Of a DNA stretch of 64,000 nt, positions 38,701 through 47,592 are shown piece after piece; the stretch's first letter is position 1, and every line of letters begins with the position of its first letter. The DNA is from Singulisphaera sp045290345 (GTDB lineage Bacteria > Planctomycetota > Planctomycetia > Isosphaerales > Isosphaeraceae): the NCBI RefSeq assembly GCF_045290345.1, contig NZ_CP155447.1, forward strand, positions 6,572,001 through 6,636,000, given 5' to 3'. Both the position numbers and the translations under genes were made by a program. The notes under the pieces are model-generated. The model did no database searches. It had not been told where the DNA came from and saw only the letters and a program-made list of their open reading frames with translations.

Positions 38701-40260
38701 GTTGACGGCGTCGTACGGGTCGTACAGGCCCAACCCCAAGTGCCCGTTGCTGTTGTTCGGTACCGCGTTGTTGTTGGCGGACTCCAGGATCGGATAGATG
38801 GTCCTGTCCGTCGTGTTCGTGAACGTGATCGTCTTCGGCGAGACCTGCTGCACCACGCCGATGCCGGGGATTGTAAACGTCATCACTTCATCCCGGGTTG
38901 CGACACTCGATTCCGGCATCGCCCACTGGGGTTCTTGGGTGCCTCGCAGGGCGATCCCGCGGGTGTCGGCAGCGGAGTCTACGCCATTGCCGCCCGCCCC
39001 GATCATGCCGTCCCAGGCGAGGACATACCCCGTGCCCGCGGCCTGGACGGTGGGATGGGCCTGGATGCCGGCAACGGTCGTGTTGGCTCGCTGCTCGGCG
39101 CTGCGGGGTGTGCCGTCGGCGTTGAATTCGCGGACGAAAACGCCGTGGTTATCTCCTCCGCCGGAACCCTCCCAAGCGGCGACGAAGCCGCCGTCGACCA
39201 GAGGCGCGATCGACGGGTTGAACTGGCTGCCCACGGTCGTCTGGTTGATGCGGAACTCTGGTCCGAGCGGCGAACCATTGAGATCAAATCGCCGCGCGAT
39301 GACGCCGGCGCCGAGCCTGTCCAGCCTGTTATTGATACTCTGCCAGGAGATGATCACCTGATTGTCGACGACCGCCAGGGCAGGCTGCTCCTCCCGGGCG
39401 CGCCGCGCGGTGTTCACCCGGAATTCAGGCCCGAGGGGGTGACCGTGATCGTCGAACTGCCGCGAAAAGAGGCCGTTGGAATCCCCCGCCCCCTGCCCTC
39501 GCCACACCGCCTGAAAATCGCCGCCGGCAAGTGCGACGACGGCGACGTCCCGCTGGCCGCCCTTCGGGAAACTGCTCAGTCGGATCTCACCCGTGAGCGG
39601 CGCTCCGGAGCCCTGAAAGATCCGAGAGAACGCGGTCTGCTGCATCCCCTGACCGGCGCCGCTCCAGGAGACCACGAACGAATCCGACGACAGCCAGTCG
39701 ACCGACGGATTCCGCTGGTTTCCGACCGCTGAGGTATTAACCAGTATTTCATCCGTCAGCGCCGTCCCATTCGTGGAGTACACTCGCGCATACACGCCCC
39801 ATCCGCTCTGATCCCGGGAATTCCCTCTGGCCTCCCATGCCACGACGAACTTGTCACCGTCGGAGGCCGCGACGACAGGGTTGAGACTCAAACCCGTGGT
39901 GGTCGTGTTGACCACGAATTCGGCCCCGAGTGGATTCCCCTCGGAATCGACCCGTCGCGCGACGATCTTCGAGCCGGAACCGTTGGCATTCGGAGACGTC
40001 CAGGCTGCGATGATGTTTCCATGAACATCGACCGCAACCGACTCATTGCTCTGCAACGAGAACTGCTGAATGCCGGCGACAGTGGAGTTGATTCTCGTCT
40101 CAGGGCCCAATCCGGTGTTCGAGAGCAGGGTACGCGTTTCTAACTGCGAAACCTCGGCCGAGAAGTACCGCAAACGCTTCCCTAGACGCTCGCACGTACG
40201 GCCAACGTTCCTGAAACGGAGTGGTTGATTCAGCCCAGACAGGCCGTCGGCGAGCCGCAT
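35797..40260 (-). CDS. Giant exported repeat protein with LEPR-XLL-like N-terminus and PKD-like C-terminus
   Basis: A 1487-residue protein. The N-terminus has a basic stretch and VSQLETRTLLS, close to the planctomycete LEPR-XLL export-linked motif. Residues about 50-420 hold about seven repeats of some 50 residues with the pattern GPEFRVNT, then GDKFVVAWE or GGFVAAWEG, then VFVREFNADGTP (probably a beta-propeller or beta-helix). A long unique domain follows (YYLGLKSGQTVTVPVPLVFW, and more), ending with a PKD/Ig-like module (YTWSLLSGPSGANATF and VLQVTIAEQNDVGGFF). ATG 40260 is chosen because CAGGAG lies 6 bases upstream. It is probably a secreted or surface protein; the catalytic role is unknown. 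Confidence 0.8.
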   Translation of the reverse strand: MRLADGLSGLNQPLRFRNVGRTCERLGKRLRYFSAEVSQLETRTLLSNTGLGPETRINSTVAGIQQFSLQSNESVAVDVHGNIIAAWTSPNANGSGSKIVARRVDSEGNPLGAEFVVNTTTTGLSLNPVVAASDGDKFVVAWEARGNSRDQSGWGVYARVYSTNGTALTDEILVNTSAVGNQRNPSVDWLSSDSFVVSWSGAGQGMQQTAFSRIFQGSGAPLTGEIRLSSFPKGGQRDVAVVALAGGDFQAVWRGQGAGDSNGLFSRQFDDHGHPLGPEFRVNTARRAREEQPALAVVDNQVIISWQSINNRLDRLGAGVIARRFDLNGSPLGPEFRINQTTVGSQFNPSIAPLVDGGFVAAWEGSGGGDNHGVFVREFNADGTPRSAEQRANTTVAGIQAHPTVQAAGTGYVLAWDGMIGAGGNGVDSAADTRGIALRGTQEPQWAMPESSVATRDEVMTFTIPGIGVVQQVSPKTITFTNTTDRTIYPILESANNNAVPNNSNGHLGLGLYDPYDAVNLEYRGYIGYSENGQYYLGLKSGQTVTVPVPLVFWDAGRILIASDGSNLIPQVDNVVPTASNPNSPNPFHYHNFQNFIINDAVLQDLVSKDGVPQSVADSLKPLLNQTFVDIDKFKNAARTAIGPAGYGMYEVPILNRASAVIPTKRFRDDLADGVHAVLWYRAQGVGGLAEGPAGSAPAQLGEMTFRSKIFADPRYLTHKDIDPKGNSGEVHDLVNYDVSYVDSMTLPVAMQANHVPLDPSGKLTTATAPFGWVGADKSISQLQGPLGVFTSPNPDRNTNANGLGNYFGGQGYPKYYIPSATEALTGIKVPAGQNLALESPVTDGRSSWDQNRFILTSSGSDPIVYAQPGAISSQGNKIYFAQSYLQDLTIVKQAVDANKPVLVDASLNNFKPGARVTIVDLTPDDQKRLTVTVDQSDVNPGGTPGGVYNFVRPVEDYVMTKLSNLWFSWADHYYNQYKDVTPESSYSGKIDASSNELVFTSPVAASHLVVGMPVSGPGMPADYLATIIGLVYADAAETQVTSIKLSKLSDPGGSGSNYIVSPVRQIRPQNTGGFPIVPYALSFTNPTDPDYDLRFARSIYVVMDSMNTIRVSAPTSPAIIDLMANVIGGNIGFIPHIGVSTDPSKPANYSGVLLVADVIRDSLKSVLRGVDDFQTDTEDLGRWYPDPSLTGDVTGQKINGTNADFNVYNLNPFVWFVHKKLGLSGYGFSLDDDAADVGADGASELRVVIGSLDNLSQDQFYKAEWTHGAPYGPVKSNTGSISVVKGGQYDGKSQLTGLDLTPLPVVLQVLGTGSSGESGAFVSGPGIQPGTKVLFANIGGNGVILDKVATNPTNPSGPYFFSGTPPKVATSASATPAGTNSWNLSVLGADGFYGEPSLNYTWSLLSGPSGANATFATNGSNAAKNTEVKLTNMPGKYVLQVTIAEQNDVGGFFTTSGVAVVVPNAPLARVAARRVETTPRSRTRRR

Positions 40261-40985
40261 GGAGAACTCCTGGAAGTGCCCGAAACGGATATCTCCCAGA
40301 TGACCGGCGAAAAGATGCGTTTTCAATACATTTCTGATCATCTGAAACATAATTCCAGCAGGCTGAGACGGTCCGATCAAGTCGACGCCGGTTCTGACCG
40401 ACGGATCGAGCCTCATTTGGGCGTCAAACCAACGCCGATCACCTGAAGGTGCCCTCCCTTTCCCACCGTCGCCCGATGCCCTCGTCACCGACTCGGGGGC
40501 CGGAGATGTCGTAGTGGACTTCCGTCCGTCGTCCCATCGGTCGGCGTGCTAGTCGATCGAACTCCTCCCTCATCCAAGGTCTAGACCGGGTGTGAGGCAG
40601 TCACGCGGCTCCCCCCGCGGGACCATGCGTGGGCGGAGCCTGGAAATGCCCAGGCGGCAGGCACACGCCCAAATTCCGATTCCAAACTCGAGGAACCAGC
40701 AATCTTCACCCGCGTTGCGTGTCGAAGAGACTGTGAGCCATTTCGAATCGCCCGCCCATGACTTCGATGTGACCGCGCAACGCACGGACATGGGTTCTGC
40801 ACACGATCCAGGCTCCGAACCAGCAGCGGCCAGTATACGCACGACCACGCACCAGGTAAAGTGAGTGCGTGAAGTCTCGGAGACAGGCGTGGGCACTCGA
40901 GCGGTCGAAGGGCGCTTATCGACCCTTCGTGATTGTCGCCGGAGTCGAGTTGAACGATGAGGGGGGCCTCACGGCCTGTGGTGTG
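40261..40985. other. Divergent intergenic region, no gene seen
   Basis: Separates the giant protein gene (minus) and the DNA polymerase IV gene (plus), and should hold both promoters. Open frames here are antisense to or extensions of the neighbours and have no protein-like content. No LexA-type box was identified. Confidence 0.4.
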
Positions 40986-42125
40986 ATGCCGGTGCCGGAG
41001 ATCGAGCGATGGGAGCGAGTGAGCAACACGCTTGACCAAAGCGGCGTGGTCGAGCCCGCCCGCCAGCGCAAAATCATTCATATCGACATGGACGCTTTCT
41101 ATGCGTCCGTCGAGCAACGTGATCATCCAGAACTTCGCGGCAAGCCCGTCGCGGTTGGCGGCTCACGCGAGCGCGGGGTCGTGGCGGCCGCAAGCTACGA
41201 GGCCCGCAAATTCGGCATCAGGTCCGCGATGCCGTCGGTGACCGCCAAGCGAAAGTGCCCGAAACTGATCTTCGTGAGACCGCGGTTCGAAGTCTATCGG
41301 ACGGTGTCACGTCAAATCCACGAGATTTTTGCCGCGTACACACCGCATATCGAGCCACTTTCACTCGATGAGGCCTATCTCGATGTCACCGAAAACCTGA
41401 AGGCGATCTCCTCAGCGACCAAGATCGCCGAACAGATCCGGGCGAGCATCCGCTCTGAAACCGAGTTGACGGCGTCCGCGGGCGTCTCCTACAACAAGTT
41501 CCTCGCCAAGATGGCGTCCGACGAGCTCAAGCCCGACGGCTTGTTCGTGATCACACCGAAGATGGGCCCGACCTTTGTCGAGAATCTGCCGGTCGGGAGG
41601 TTTCACGGAATTGGTCCCGTGACACACGCCAAGATGGAACGGCTCGGAATCCGGAACGGCTGCGATCTCAAGGCCCAGACGTTGTTATTCCTTCAGCAGC
41701 AGTTTGGAAAGGCGGGCCCCTACTACTACGCCCTTGCGCGAGGCATCGACGAACGCCCGGTGCGTGCCGATCGCATTCGCAAATCCATCGGCGCGGAAAC
41801 GACATTCAATGCCGATCTCTTCACTCTTGACGAGGCACGCGTGGTTCTCGGACCGCTCATCGAAAAGGTGTGGGCCTACTGTGAGCAATCGACACTTCGA
41901 GGACGCACGGTCACGCTCAAGGCCAAGTACGCAGACTTCCAGCAAGTCACCCGCAGTCGGACGGGGGAAGCGTCACTTGCAACGCAAGCAGCCATTGAGG
42001 CGATTGTGTACTCGCTTCTCGAGTCGCTCTTTCCTGTGATGAAGGGGATTCGGCTCCTCGGCGTGACACTCTCATCGCTCTCGGCCGAGACCGGCGGCGA
42101 GCACCAACTCCGCTTGCCAATCTAA
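40986..42125 (+). CDS. dinB: DNA polymerase IV (Y-family translesion polymerase)
   Basis: About 379 residues. The Y-family catalytic motifs are intact: IIHIDMDAFYASVEQ (metal-binding Asp near 34), VAAASYEARKFGIRSAMPS, and SLDEAYLDVT (Asp/Glu near 128). The helix-hairpin-helix thumb (FHGIGPVTHAKMERLGIRNG) and the little-finger domain (KSIGAETTFNADLFTLDEAR, then GRTVTLKAKYADFQQVTRSR) follow. It bypasses damaged bases with low fidelity. The start is uncertain: ATG 40986 and GTG 41019 are both possible, the latter with GGGAG nearby. It lacks an obvious beta-clamp-binding tail beyond the final QLRLPI, which could serve as one. It is monocistronic. Confidence 0.93.
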   Translation: MPVPEIERWERVSNTLDQSGVVEPARQRKIIHIDMDAFYASVEQRDHPELRGKPVAVGGSRERGVVAAASYEARKFGIRSAMPSVTAKRKCPKLIFVRPRFEVYRTVSRQIHEIFAAYTPHIEPLSLDEAYLDVTENLKAISSATKIAEQIRASIRSETELTASAGVSYNKFLAKMASDELKPDGLFVITPKMGPTFVENLPVGRFHGIGPVTHAKMERLGIRNGCDLKAQTLLFLQQQFGKAGPYYYALARGIDERPVRADRIRKSIGAETTFNADLFTLDEARVVLGPLIEKVWAYCEQSTLRGRTVTLKAKYADFQQVTRSRTGEASLATQAAIEAIVYSLLESLFPVMKGIRLLGVTLSSLSAETGGEHQLRLPI

Positions 42126-42187
42126 GGCACGACGCAACACCTCTGGATGTGTCCGAGAGCCGTCCGGATCGGCAATCCGCCACTCCG

Positions 42188-42282
42188 GCCGCTTCCATCG
42201 CATCCAGGCCCAGCTTGAGCATCAGACGCGACACTCGCTTTCGATTGACCTCCTCTTCTCGTTGATCCAGCCAGGCGGTTAT
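42188..42282 (-). pseudogene. IS3 orfB remnant
   Basis: Reads ITAWLDQREEEVNRKRVSRL, MLKLGLDAMEAA, matching TAWLTRQGEEVNRKRVSRLM of the IS3 orfB at 32.7 kb. Only about 32 codons survive, ending at the edge of an inverted-repeat element at 42284. Confidence 0.75.
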
Positions 42283-42283
42283 C

Positions 42284-42434
42284 TTTCAACGATCCGCGAC
42301 GGGGCGAGAATCTCGCGGGATTTCCGGACCGGCCGAAGCCGGATCACGGCCGGGTCGCCTGTGCGACTGCAAACAACCCGTTGCGGAAACCGTAAGAATC
42401 CTCGGTTCTTTCGCGTGGTCGCGGATCGTTGAAA
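42284..42434. repeat. 151-bp element with perfect 17-bp inverted ends
   Basis: TTTCAACGATCCGCGAC (42284-42300) is the exact reverse complement of 42418-42434, enclosing 117 bases without an ORF. This size and end structure fit a MITE. It abuts an IS3 orfB remnant, which it may have interrupted or been mobilised with. Confidence 0.7.
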
Positions 42435-42670
42435 AAAAATCGGCCCATGGTGTCGATTACGAGTTGGCCCATTCGACTAACGAGACGAGAGCTTGGCAAC
42501 AGTGAGGACCGAGCAAGTCCGGAAAGGCAGTCATTGAACGAAGAAACGCCAGGAAGTGCCGTGAGCTACAGGGTACACCACAAAACAAATCCATACAATT
42601 AAACATCTGCAAAGGCTTCGTACAACGTAGCGAAGGCGCTTTGCGGAGAGATTCCTGGAGGAACTTGCCG

Positions 42671-43120
42671 ATGTCCCAAGCGAATCATACGAGCGCAGTC
42701 ATTAGCACCGAACGAGTGCTCTCCAGTCCGCCCCGAAAGGTATTCGCCGCGTTCGAGCAACCGGATCGCCTCGCGCAGTGGTGGGGACCGAGCGGCTTCA
42801 CGAATACGTTCGAGCAGTTCGAGTTCCAGCCCGGTGGGCGTTGGGTCTTTGTGATGCACGGCCCGAACGGTGCCAACTACGCAAACGAGAGTGTCTTCCG
42901 GGAGATTCAGCCCGATACCAGGATCGTGATCGAGCACATTGTAGAGCCGTGGTTCCGGCTCACTGTGACACTGACCGCACGCGGTGACCAAACACACCTG
43001 GCCTGGGACCAGGAGTTTGAAAGCCCCGAGGTCGCTGCGAAGTTCCGCCCCCTGAGTGCAACCGCCAACGAGCAGAACCTCGACCGCCTTCAGTCGCTGC
43101 TCGCGAGCGAAAAGTCCTGA
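42671..43120 (+). CDS. SRPBCC/AHSA1-family protein
   Basis: A 149-residue protein starting MSQANHTSAVISTERVLSSP, with GGAGG about 10 bases upstream. The family signature is visible: PRKVFAAFEQPDRLAQWWGP near the N-terminus, FQPGGRWVFVMHGPNG in the middle, and LTVTLTARGDQTHLAWDQEF before the C-terminal helix (NEQNLDRLQSLLASE). SRPBCC folds bind hydrophobic ligands; the AHSA1 subgroup includes Hsp90-activator homologues and many uncharacterised stress proteins. It is a single gene without clear partners. Confidence 0.88.
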   Translation: MSQANHTSAVISTERVLSSPPRKVFAAFEQPDRLAQWWGPSGFTNTFEQFEFQPGGRWVFVMHGPNGANYANESVFREIQPDTRIVIEHIVEPWFRLTVTLTARGDQTHLAWDQEFESPEVAAKFRPLSATANEQNLDRLQSLLASEKS

Positions 43121-43335
43121 ACCTGCCGGTCGCCAATCAATGCTCGAAGGGCGACAACCTCAATTCCTGCACAGGAACGCAGAAAAAGGTCTCACGGTGT
43201 GTTGTCGCCCCGAGAAGCCATAGGCCACTTCGCCGGCAATGTGGGATGCCCCCTTTACGGCCCGCGAAGAGGTCCACTCGATGGCGAGAGGGCGCCCACC
43301 GCTCTCGAGCCATCTTCGATCACCAGGCCGACACG

Positions 43336-43355
43336 TCAGGGCCGGTTGGCCCTGA
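43336..43355 (-). terminator. Hairpin downstream of cysNC
   Basis: A perfect 8-bp stem (TCAGGGCC/GGCCCTGA) with a four-base loop lies 34-53 bases after the cysNC stop. It lacks a T-tract, so it may be a terminator or an RNA-stabilising stem. Confidence 0.5.
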
Positions 43356-43388
43356 TCATGGATGGGTAAGGGGGGATCCCACGAGCCG

Positions 43389-45332
43389 CTACGAACGCTC
43401 GAGCATATAACCCCTCGACTTCATCAACTCGACGATGCGGCTCACGCTCTCGTCGACGCTGATCTGGTCGGTCTGGAGCACGAGGTCGGGCGTTTTCGGC
43501 TCCTCGAATGCCGCGGTCACCCCCGGCATCTGCGCGATCTTGCCCGCGTCAGCCAACCGGTACGCGCCGCTCTGGTCGCGCGCCCGCAGCACTTCCATCG
43601 GTGCCGTGCAATAGACCTCCAGCACGCGGTCCCGGCCGATCAACTGCTTCGCCTTCTCGCGCACCGCCTCGTGGGGTGCGACGAACGCCGCGATGGTGAT
43701 CACCCCCGCGTCGTTCATCAATTTCGCCACCTCGGCCGACCGCCGCAGGTTCTCCGAGCGGTCGTCCGCGGTGAACCCCAAGTCGCGGTTCAGCCCCTGT
43801 CGCATGCTCTGGCCGTACAACACAGTCACGGCCCGGCCCTCGTCCCACAGGCGGCGCTCCAGCCCGTATGCGATCCGGCTCTTGCCGCTTCCCGTCAACC
43901 CCACCAGTAACACTGTCACCGGCACTTGGCCGTAGCGCTGCTCGCGCTCGGCCGGCGCGATCAGGCTCTCGCGCTGCTTGAGACGCTGCGCCGGCTCCGC
44001 CGTCCACGCGTCGCCCGGAACCCGGCCACTGCCGGCCTCGAGGATCATCCCCGCCCCAACCGTGTTGTTCGACAGCCGGTCGATGAGAATGAACGCCCCG
44101 GTCGCGGGGTTGGTGCGATACGGGTCGCACGCCAACGCCTGCGTCAGGCTGAGTTGCACGTGCCCGACCTCGTTCAGCCCCAGCCGTGCGATGGCTCGGT
44201 GCTCCAGGGTGTTGACGTCGACGCCGTAGCGGAAGGACGCGACCTCCGCCGTCACCTGTTGCGTGGTTTGCTTCAGCGTATACGGCCGGCCGGGCACGAA
44301 CGGCTGCTCGGCCATCCACACCACCATCGCCTCGATCTCGCTGCTGACATGCGGCGGGTTGTCCGGCAGCACCAGCATGTCGCCGCGACTGACGTCCACC
44401 TCGTCGGTCAGCGTCACTGTCACCGCCTGGGGTGCGAACGCTTCTTCCAACTCGCCGTCGTACGTCACGATCGACTTCACGCTGCTGCGCTTGCCCGACG
44501 GCAGCACCATCACCTCGTCGCCCTTACGCAGGACGCCGGACGCAACCGTGCCGGCGAAGCCGCGGAAGTCGAGATTGGGGCGGATGACGTACTGCACAGG
44601 GAAACGCAAGTCGGTCAGGTTGCGGTCGCTGGCGATGTGCACCGTCTCCAGGTGATCCAGCAGCGGCGGGCCGGAATACCATGGCATCGCGTCGCTCTTG
44701 GAGACGACGTTCTCGCCCTTCAACGCCGACATCGGAATGAAGGTGATGTCGCGCAGCTCGAGCTTGGCGACGAAGCCGGTATAGTCGTCCTTGATGCGTT
44801 CGAAGACGTCGCGAGAGTAGTCGACGAGATCCATCTTGTTGATGGCCACGACAACGTGCCGGATGCCCAGGAGCGACACGATGAACGAGTGCCGGCGGGT
44901 CTGGGTCATGACGCCGTGGCGGGCGTCGATGAGGATGATGGCCAGTTGGCACGTCGAGGCGCCGGTGGCCATGTTGCGCGTGTACTGCTCGTGGCCCGGC
45001 GTGTCGGCGATGATGAATTTGCGGCGGTCGGTCGAGAAGTAGCGGTACGCGACGTCAATGGTGATCCCCTGCTCGCGCTCGGCCTTCAGGCCGTCGGTCA
45101 GCAGGGCGAGGTCGATCTCGCCGGCGCCGGTGGTGCCGACCTTCTCGCTGTCGCGTCTCACCGCGGCGAGTTGGTCCTCGTAGATCATCTTCGTGTCGTG
45201 CAGCAGCCGGCCGATGAGCGTGCTCTTGCCGTCGTCGACGCTGCCGCAAGTGAGGAAGCGCAGGAGCTCCTTCTTCTGGTGGCGGGCAAGGTAGGTGTGG
45301 ATGTCTTCCTGACTCAGGTCAACGGCTTGCAT
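43389..45332 (-). CDS. cysNC: Bifunctional sulfate adenylyltransferase large subunit / APS kinase
   Basis: A 647-residue fusion. CysN (about 1-430) is an EF-Tu-like GTPase: GSVDDGKSTLIGRLLHDTKM, DTPGHEQYTRNMATGAST, NKMDLVDYSRDVFERI, then beta-barrel domains. CysC (about 450-645) has the P-loop GLTGSGKSRIAYGLERRL and the APS-kinase ending DLVLQTDQISVDESV. It makes APS from sulfate and ATP with CysD, driven by GTP hydrolysis, and phosphorylates it to PAPS in the cytoplasm. The ATG lies one base after the cysD stop, so the genes are coupled. The fusion is common in bacteria. Confidence 0.95.
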   Translation of the reverse strand: MQAVDLSQEDIHTYLARHQKKELLRFLTCGSVDDGKSTLIGRLLHDTKMIYEDQLAAVRRDSEKVGTTGAGEIDLALLTDGLKAEREQGITIDVAYRYFSTDRRKFIIADTPGHEQYTRNMATGASTCQLAIILIDARHGVMTQTRRHSFIVSLLGIRHVVVAINKMDLVDYSRDVFERIKDDYTGFVAKLELRDITFIPMSALKGENVVSKSDAMPWYSGPPLLDHLETVHIASDRNLTDLRFPVQYVIRPNLDFRGFAGTVASGVLRKGDEVMVLPSGKRSSVKSIVTYDGELEEAFAPQAVTVTLTDEVDVSRGDMLVLPDNPPHVSSEIEAMVVWMAEQPFVPGRPYTLKQTTQQVTAEVASFRYGVDVNTLEHRAIARLGLNEVGHVQLSLTQALACDPYRTNPATGAFILIDRLSNNTVGAGMILEAGSGRVPGDAWTAEPAQRLKQRESLIAPAEREQRYGQVPVTVLLVGLTGSGKSRIAYGLERRLWDEGRAVTVLYGQSMRQGLNRDLGFTADDRSENLRRSAEVAKLMNDAGVITIAAFVAPHEAVREKAKQLIGRDRVLEVYCTAPMEVLRARDQSGAYRLADAGKIAQMPGVTAAFEEPKTPDLVLQTDQISVDESVSRIVELMKSRGYMLERS

Positions 45333-45333
45333 T

Positions 45334-46254
45334 TCAGAAGTACCCCTCGCGCTTCTTCTGCTCCATCGACCCCGTCTCATCGTGGTCGATCATCCGGCCC
45401 TGCCGCTCGGAGTTCCTCGCCAGCAGCATCTCCTCAATGATCTCCGGCAGGGTCGTCGCGCTGCTCTCGATCGCCCCCGTGAGGGGGTAGCAGCCCAGCG
45501 TGCGAAACCGCACCCGCTTCATCATCGGCTCCTCGCCGGGCCGCAACCGCATCCGCTCGTCGTCCACCATGATGAGCGTGCCGTCACGCTCGACGACCGG
45601 GCGGACGTCAGCGAAGTAGAGCGGCACGATGGGGATGTTCTCCAGGTGGATGTATTGCCAGACATCCAGCTCGGTCCAGTTGCTCAGCGGGAAGGCGCGG
45701 ATGCTCTCGCCCTTGTTCACCTTGCAGTTGTACAGGCTCCAGAGCTCGGGCCGCTGGTTCTTCGGGTCCCACTGATGCATGCGGTCGCGGAAGCTGTAGA
45801 CGCGTTCCTTGGCCCGGCTCTTCTCCTCGTCGCGACGGGCACCGCCGAACGCCGCGTCGAACTGGTAGTGATTCAAGGCTTGCTTCAGCCCCGCCGTCTT
45901 CATAATGTCGGTGTGCTTTTTCGAGCCGTGATCGAACGGGTTGATGTTCTGGGCCCGCCCCTCCGGGTTAACCCAGACCTCCAGGTCGAGGCCCTGTTCG
46001 CGACAGAACTGATCGCGGAACTCGATCATCGCCCGAAACTTCCAGGTCGTATCGACGTGCAGCAGCGGGAAGGGGAGCCGTCCGGGGTAGAACGCCTTCT
46101 GCGCCAACCGCAGCATGACGGCGGAGTCCTTGCCGATCGAGTAGAGCATCACCGGCCGCTCGAACTCAGCGGCTACCTCGCGGATGATGTGGATGCTCTC
46201 AGCCTCGAGCACTTTCAGATGCGTCAAATTGTAACTGCTGCCGCTGCTGATCAT
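45334..46254 (-). CDS. cysD: Sulfate adenylyltransferase small subunit
   Basis: A 306-residue PP-loop ATP sulfurylase. Motifs: LYSIGKDSAVMLRLAQKAFY (the SGGKDS-like loop), PLLHVDTTWKFRAMIEFRDQ, FGGARRDEEKSRAKERVYSF, SNWTELDVWQYIHLENIPIV and RFRTLGCYPLTGAIESSATT. It adenylates sulfate together with the CysN part of the next gene. ATG 46254 is chosen because AGGAGG lies 4 bases upstream and the protein then starts at the family's usual point. First gene of the operon. Confidence 0.95.
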   Translation of the reverse strand: MISSGSSYNLTHLKVLEAESIHIIREVAAEFERPVMLYSIGKDSAVMLRLAQKAFYPGRLPFPLLHVDTTWKFRAMIEFRDQFCREQGLDLEVWVNPEGRAQNINPFDHGSKKHTDIMKTAGLKQALNHYQFDAAFGGARRDEEKSRAKERVYSFRDRMHQWDPKNQRPELWSLYNCKVNKGESIRAFPLSNWTELDVWQYIHLENIPIVPLYFADVRPVVERDGTLIMVDDERMRLRPGEEPMMKRVRFRTLGCYPLTGAIESSATTLPEIIEEMLLARNSERQGRMIDHDETGSMEQKKREGYF

Positions 46255-46284
46255 CAGCCCTCCTGTTTGGTCTCTCTCCGATTG

Positions 46285-46290
46285 ATTATA
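46285..46290 (-). promoter_or_regulatory. Possible -10 element for cysD-cysNC
   Basis: TATAAT lies 31 bases upstream of the cysD start on the minus strand, but no clear -35 is seen at the proper distance. Weak evidence. Confidence 0.3.
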
Positions 46291-46367
46291 TGATATCCGC
46301 TTCTCCATCGGGTAGGGGGTACCTCACTGGCAAGCCAGCACTTCCAGACAGTCCCAATGTCCACACC

Positions 46368-46833
46368 CTAGTTGAAGAATACGACGATTGCAGTGCGCCA
46401 GTACAGGCCGGTCGGGAAAAGGCCGTCCCAGCCCCGAGGGCGTTCCATCGAATGTGTAGCGAAGTCGAGGGCGTTGATCTCAGCCTTGGTCAGGGAGAAG
46501 CGGCAGGCCAGATCAGGTTGGTCCCTGGGTCTGGGTAACCGCGGCGGCGCGGCGATCAACTCCTGCTCCCAGGCCCACGACGAGGATGGCGCGTACATGC
46601 TCCGTGCCTTGTTGGCGGTGCGCCCGGGGTTGGTCTCCCCATCCCCTTATACAGCCTGCGGGTAGATCTAGTCCAGAAATTCGCGGACGGCCTGCCGCCG
46701 AATTGGCTCGACCGGCCCGGCGTGGCCCCACTTCTCCCGCTTCCTGACGGTCGTGAGGTGCTCGTTGCGCCTCGCGCGACAGGGCCTGGGCACGTAGGTA
46801 ACTCTCAGCCGCGGACTTGAGTGCCGTCAGCAT
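46368..46833 (-). pseudogene. Truncated tyrosine recombinase/integrase fragment
   Basis: The first part reads MLTALKSAAESYLRAQALS, then in other frames WEKWGH-like text (REKWGHAGPVEPIRRQAVRE, FLDWIYPQAV), then ETNPGRTANKARSMYA, SSWAWEQELIAAPPRLPRPR, and RFSLTKAEINALDFATHSME, then GWDGLFPTGLYWRTAIVVFF before TAG. This is the N-terminal and early catalytic half of a phage-integrase-like protein as I remember planctomycete examples; the catalytic Arg/His/Tyr half is missing. Several frame changes and an internal stop show it is dead. Confidence 0.5.
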
Positions 46834-46919
46834 CTCATCGGCTCCAGCACCGCTGCACTTGCCCCTCCGTCCCATCAACGACTTCCGATTGGTCAGCGAC
46901 CAGAATCCGATTTTCCCCG

Positions 46920-46993
46920 TAGGGTGGGCACGGCCCACCATTCCTATCTCCCTACTAAATCGGAGGTTAAGATGGTGGGCCGTGCCCACCCTA
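46920..46993. repeat. Palindromic repeat, perfect 22-bp arms
   Basis: TAGGGTGGGCACGGCCCACC followed by AT (46920-46941) is exactly complementary to 46972-46993, with a 30-base loop. Each arm is itself nearly palindromic (GGTGGGCACGGCCCACC), so it can form one long or two short hairpins. REP-like/MITE-like sequences of this form are frequent in planctomycete genomes. Confidence 0.75.
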
Positions 46994-47592
46994 GGGACTT
47001 TCTCAGCGAGGGTGGACAATCGCGGACAGTTACATCAGTGGTCGCGTAGGCAGTAGGTGGCGCAGAAGTCCTTCTCCGGCAGAGCCTTGCTTCGGCTCCT
47101 CGGGCTGCCTTGGCCGCCCAAAGTGTCCGCGCTGTCCACTGGTCCTGGCATCGGCGGTGAGAAAGTCCCCCACCCTACGGGAATTATTAGGCTGCCGGCA
47201 ATGCCATGGCCACTCGCGTCTCGGACTCAATCGCTCACGAAATCCAACGGGAGAAACGGTGTGCCGGACTGACGCGGGCAAGGTTTCCTTGTGATACCGC
47301 CAGAGCCGGCCAGCCTGGCTGACCAGAAGAGTAAACCAACAAGACCCAACAAAGCATTCGGCGCAAAATTTGCATACCGACCCGGTAATCATCCTCACTT
47401 TGAGCAGACCAGAACTCGGGCCGGCGCCCGCTTGCCCGTTGGATTCTTCGAATCGTCGTCGGCGTGGCCGCCCGAGACTTGTCGGACGACCAGGCGATCT
47501 CCTGCCCCCCGGCGCGGGCCTGAGGATCTCGGCCCGGTCACGACGCGGCATTGCGGACTGTCCGATCCGATGGCGACATCGGCCGCTCACCC
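46994..47592. other. Intergenic region, no gene seen
   Basis: No frame in either direction is protein-like. It lies between the palindromic repeat and the tail of the NlpC/P60-like gene. Probably debris. Confidence 0.4.

Noticed and set aside
40581..41126. Minus-strand ORF upstream of dinB
   Set aside because: It overlaps the dinB start region and has no protein-like pattern or ribosome-binding site.
42284..42434. Intrinsic terminator for dinB
   Set aside because: The arms are 117 bases apart and about 160 bases beyond the dinB stop, which fits a MITE rather than a terminator.
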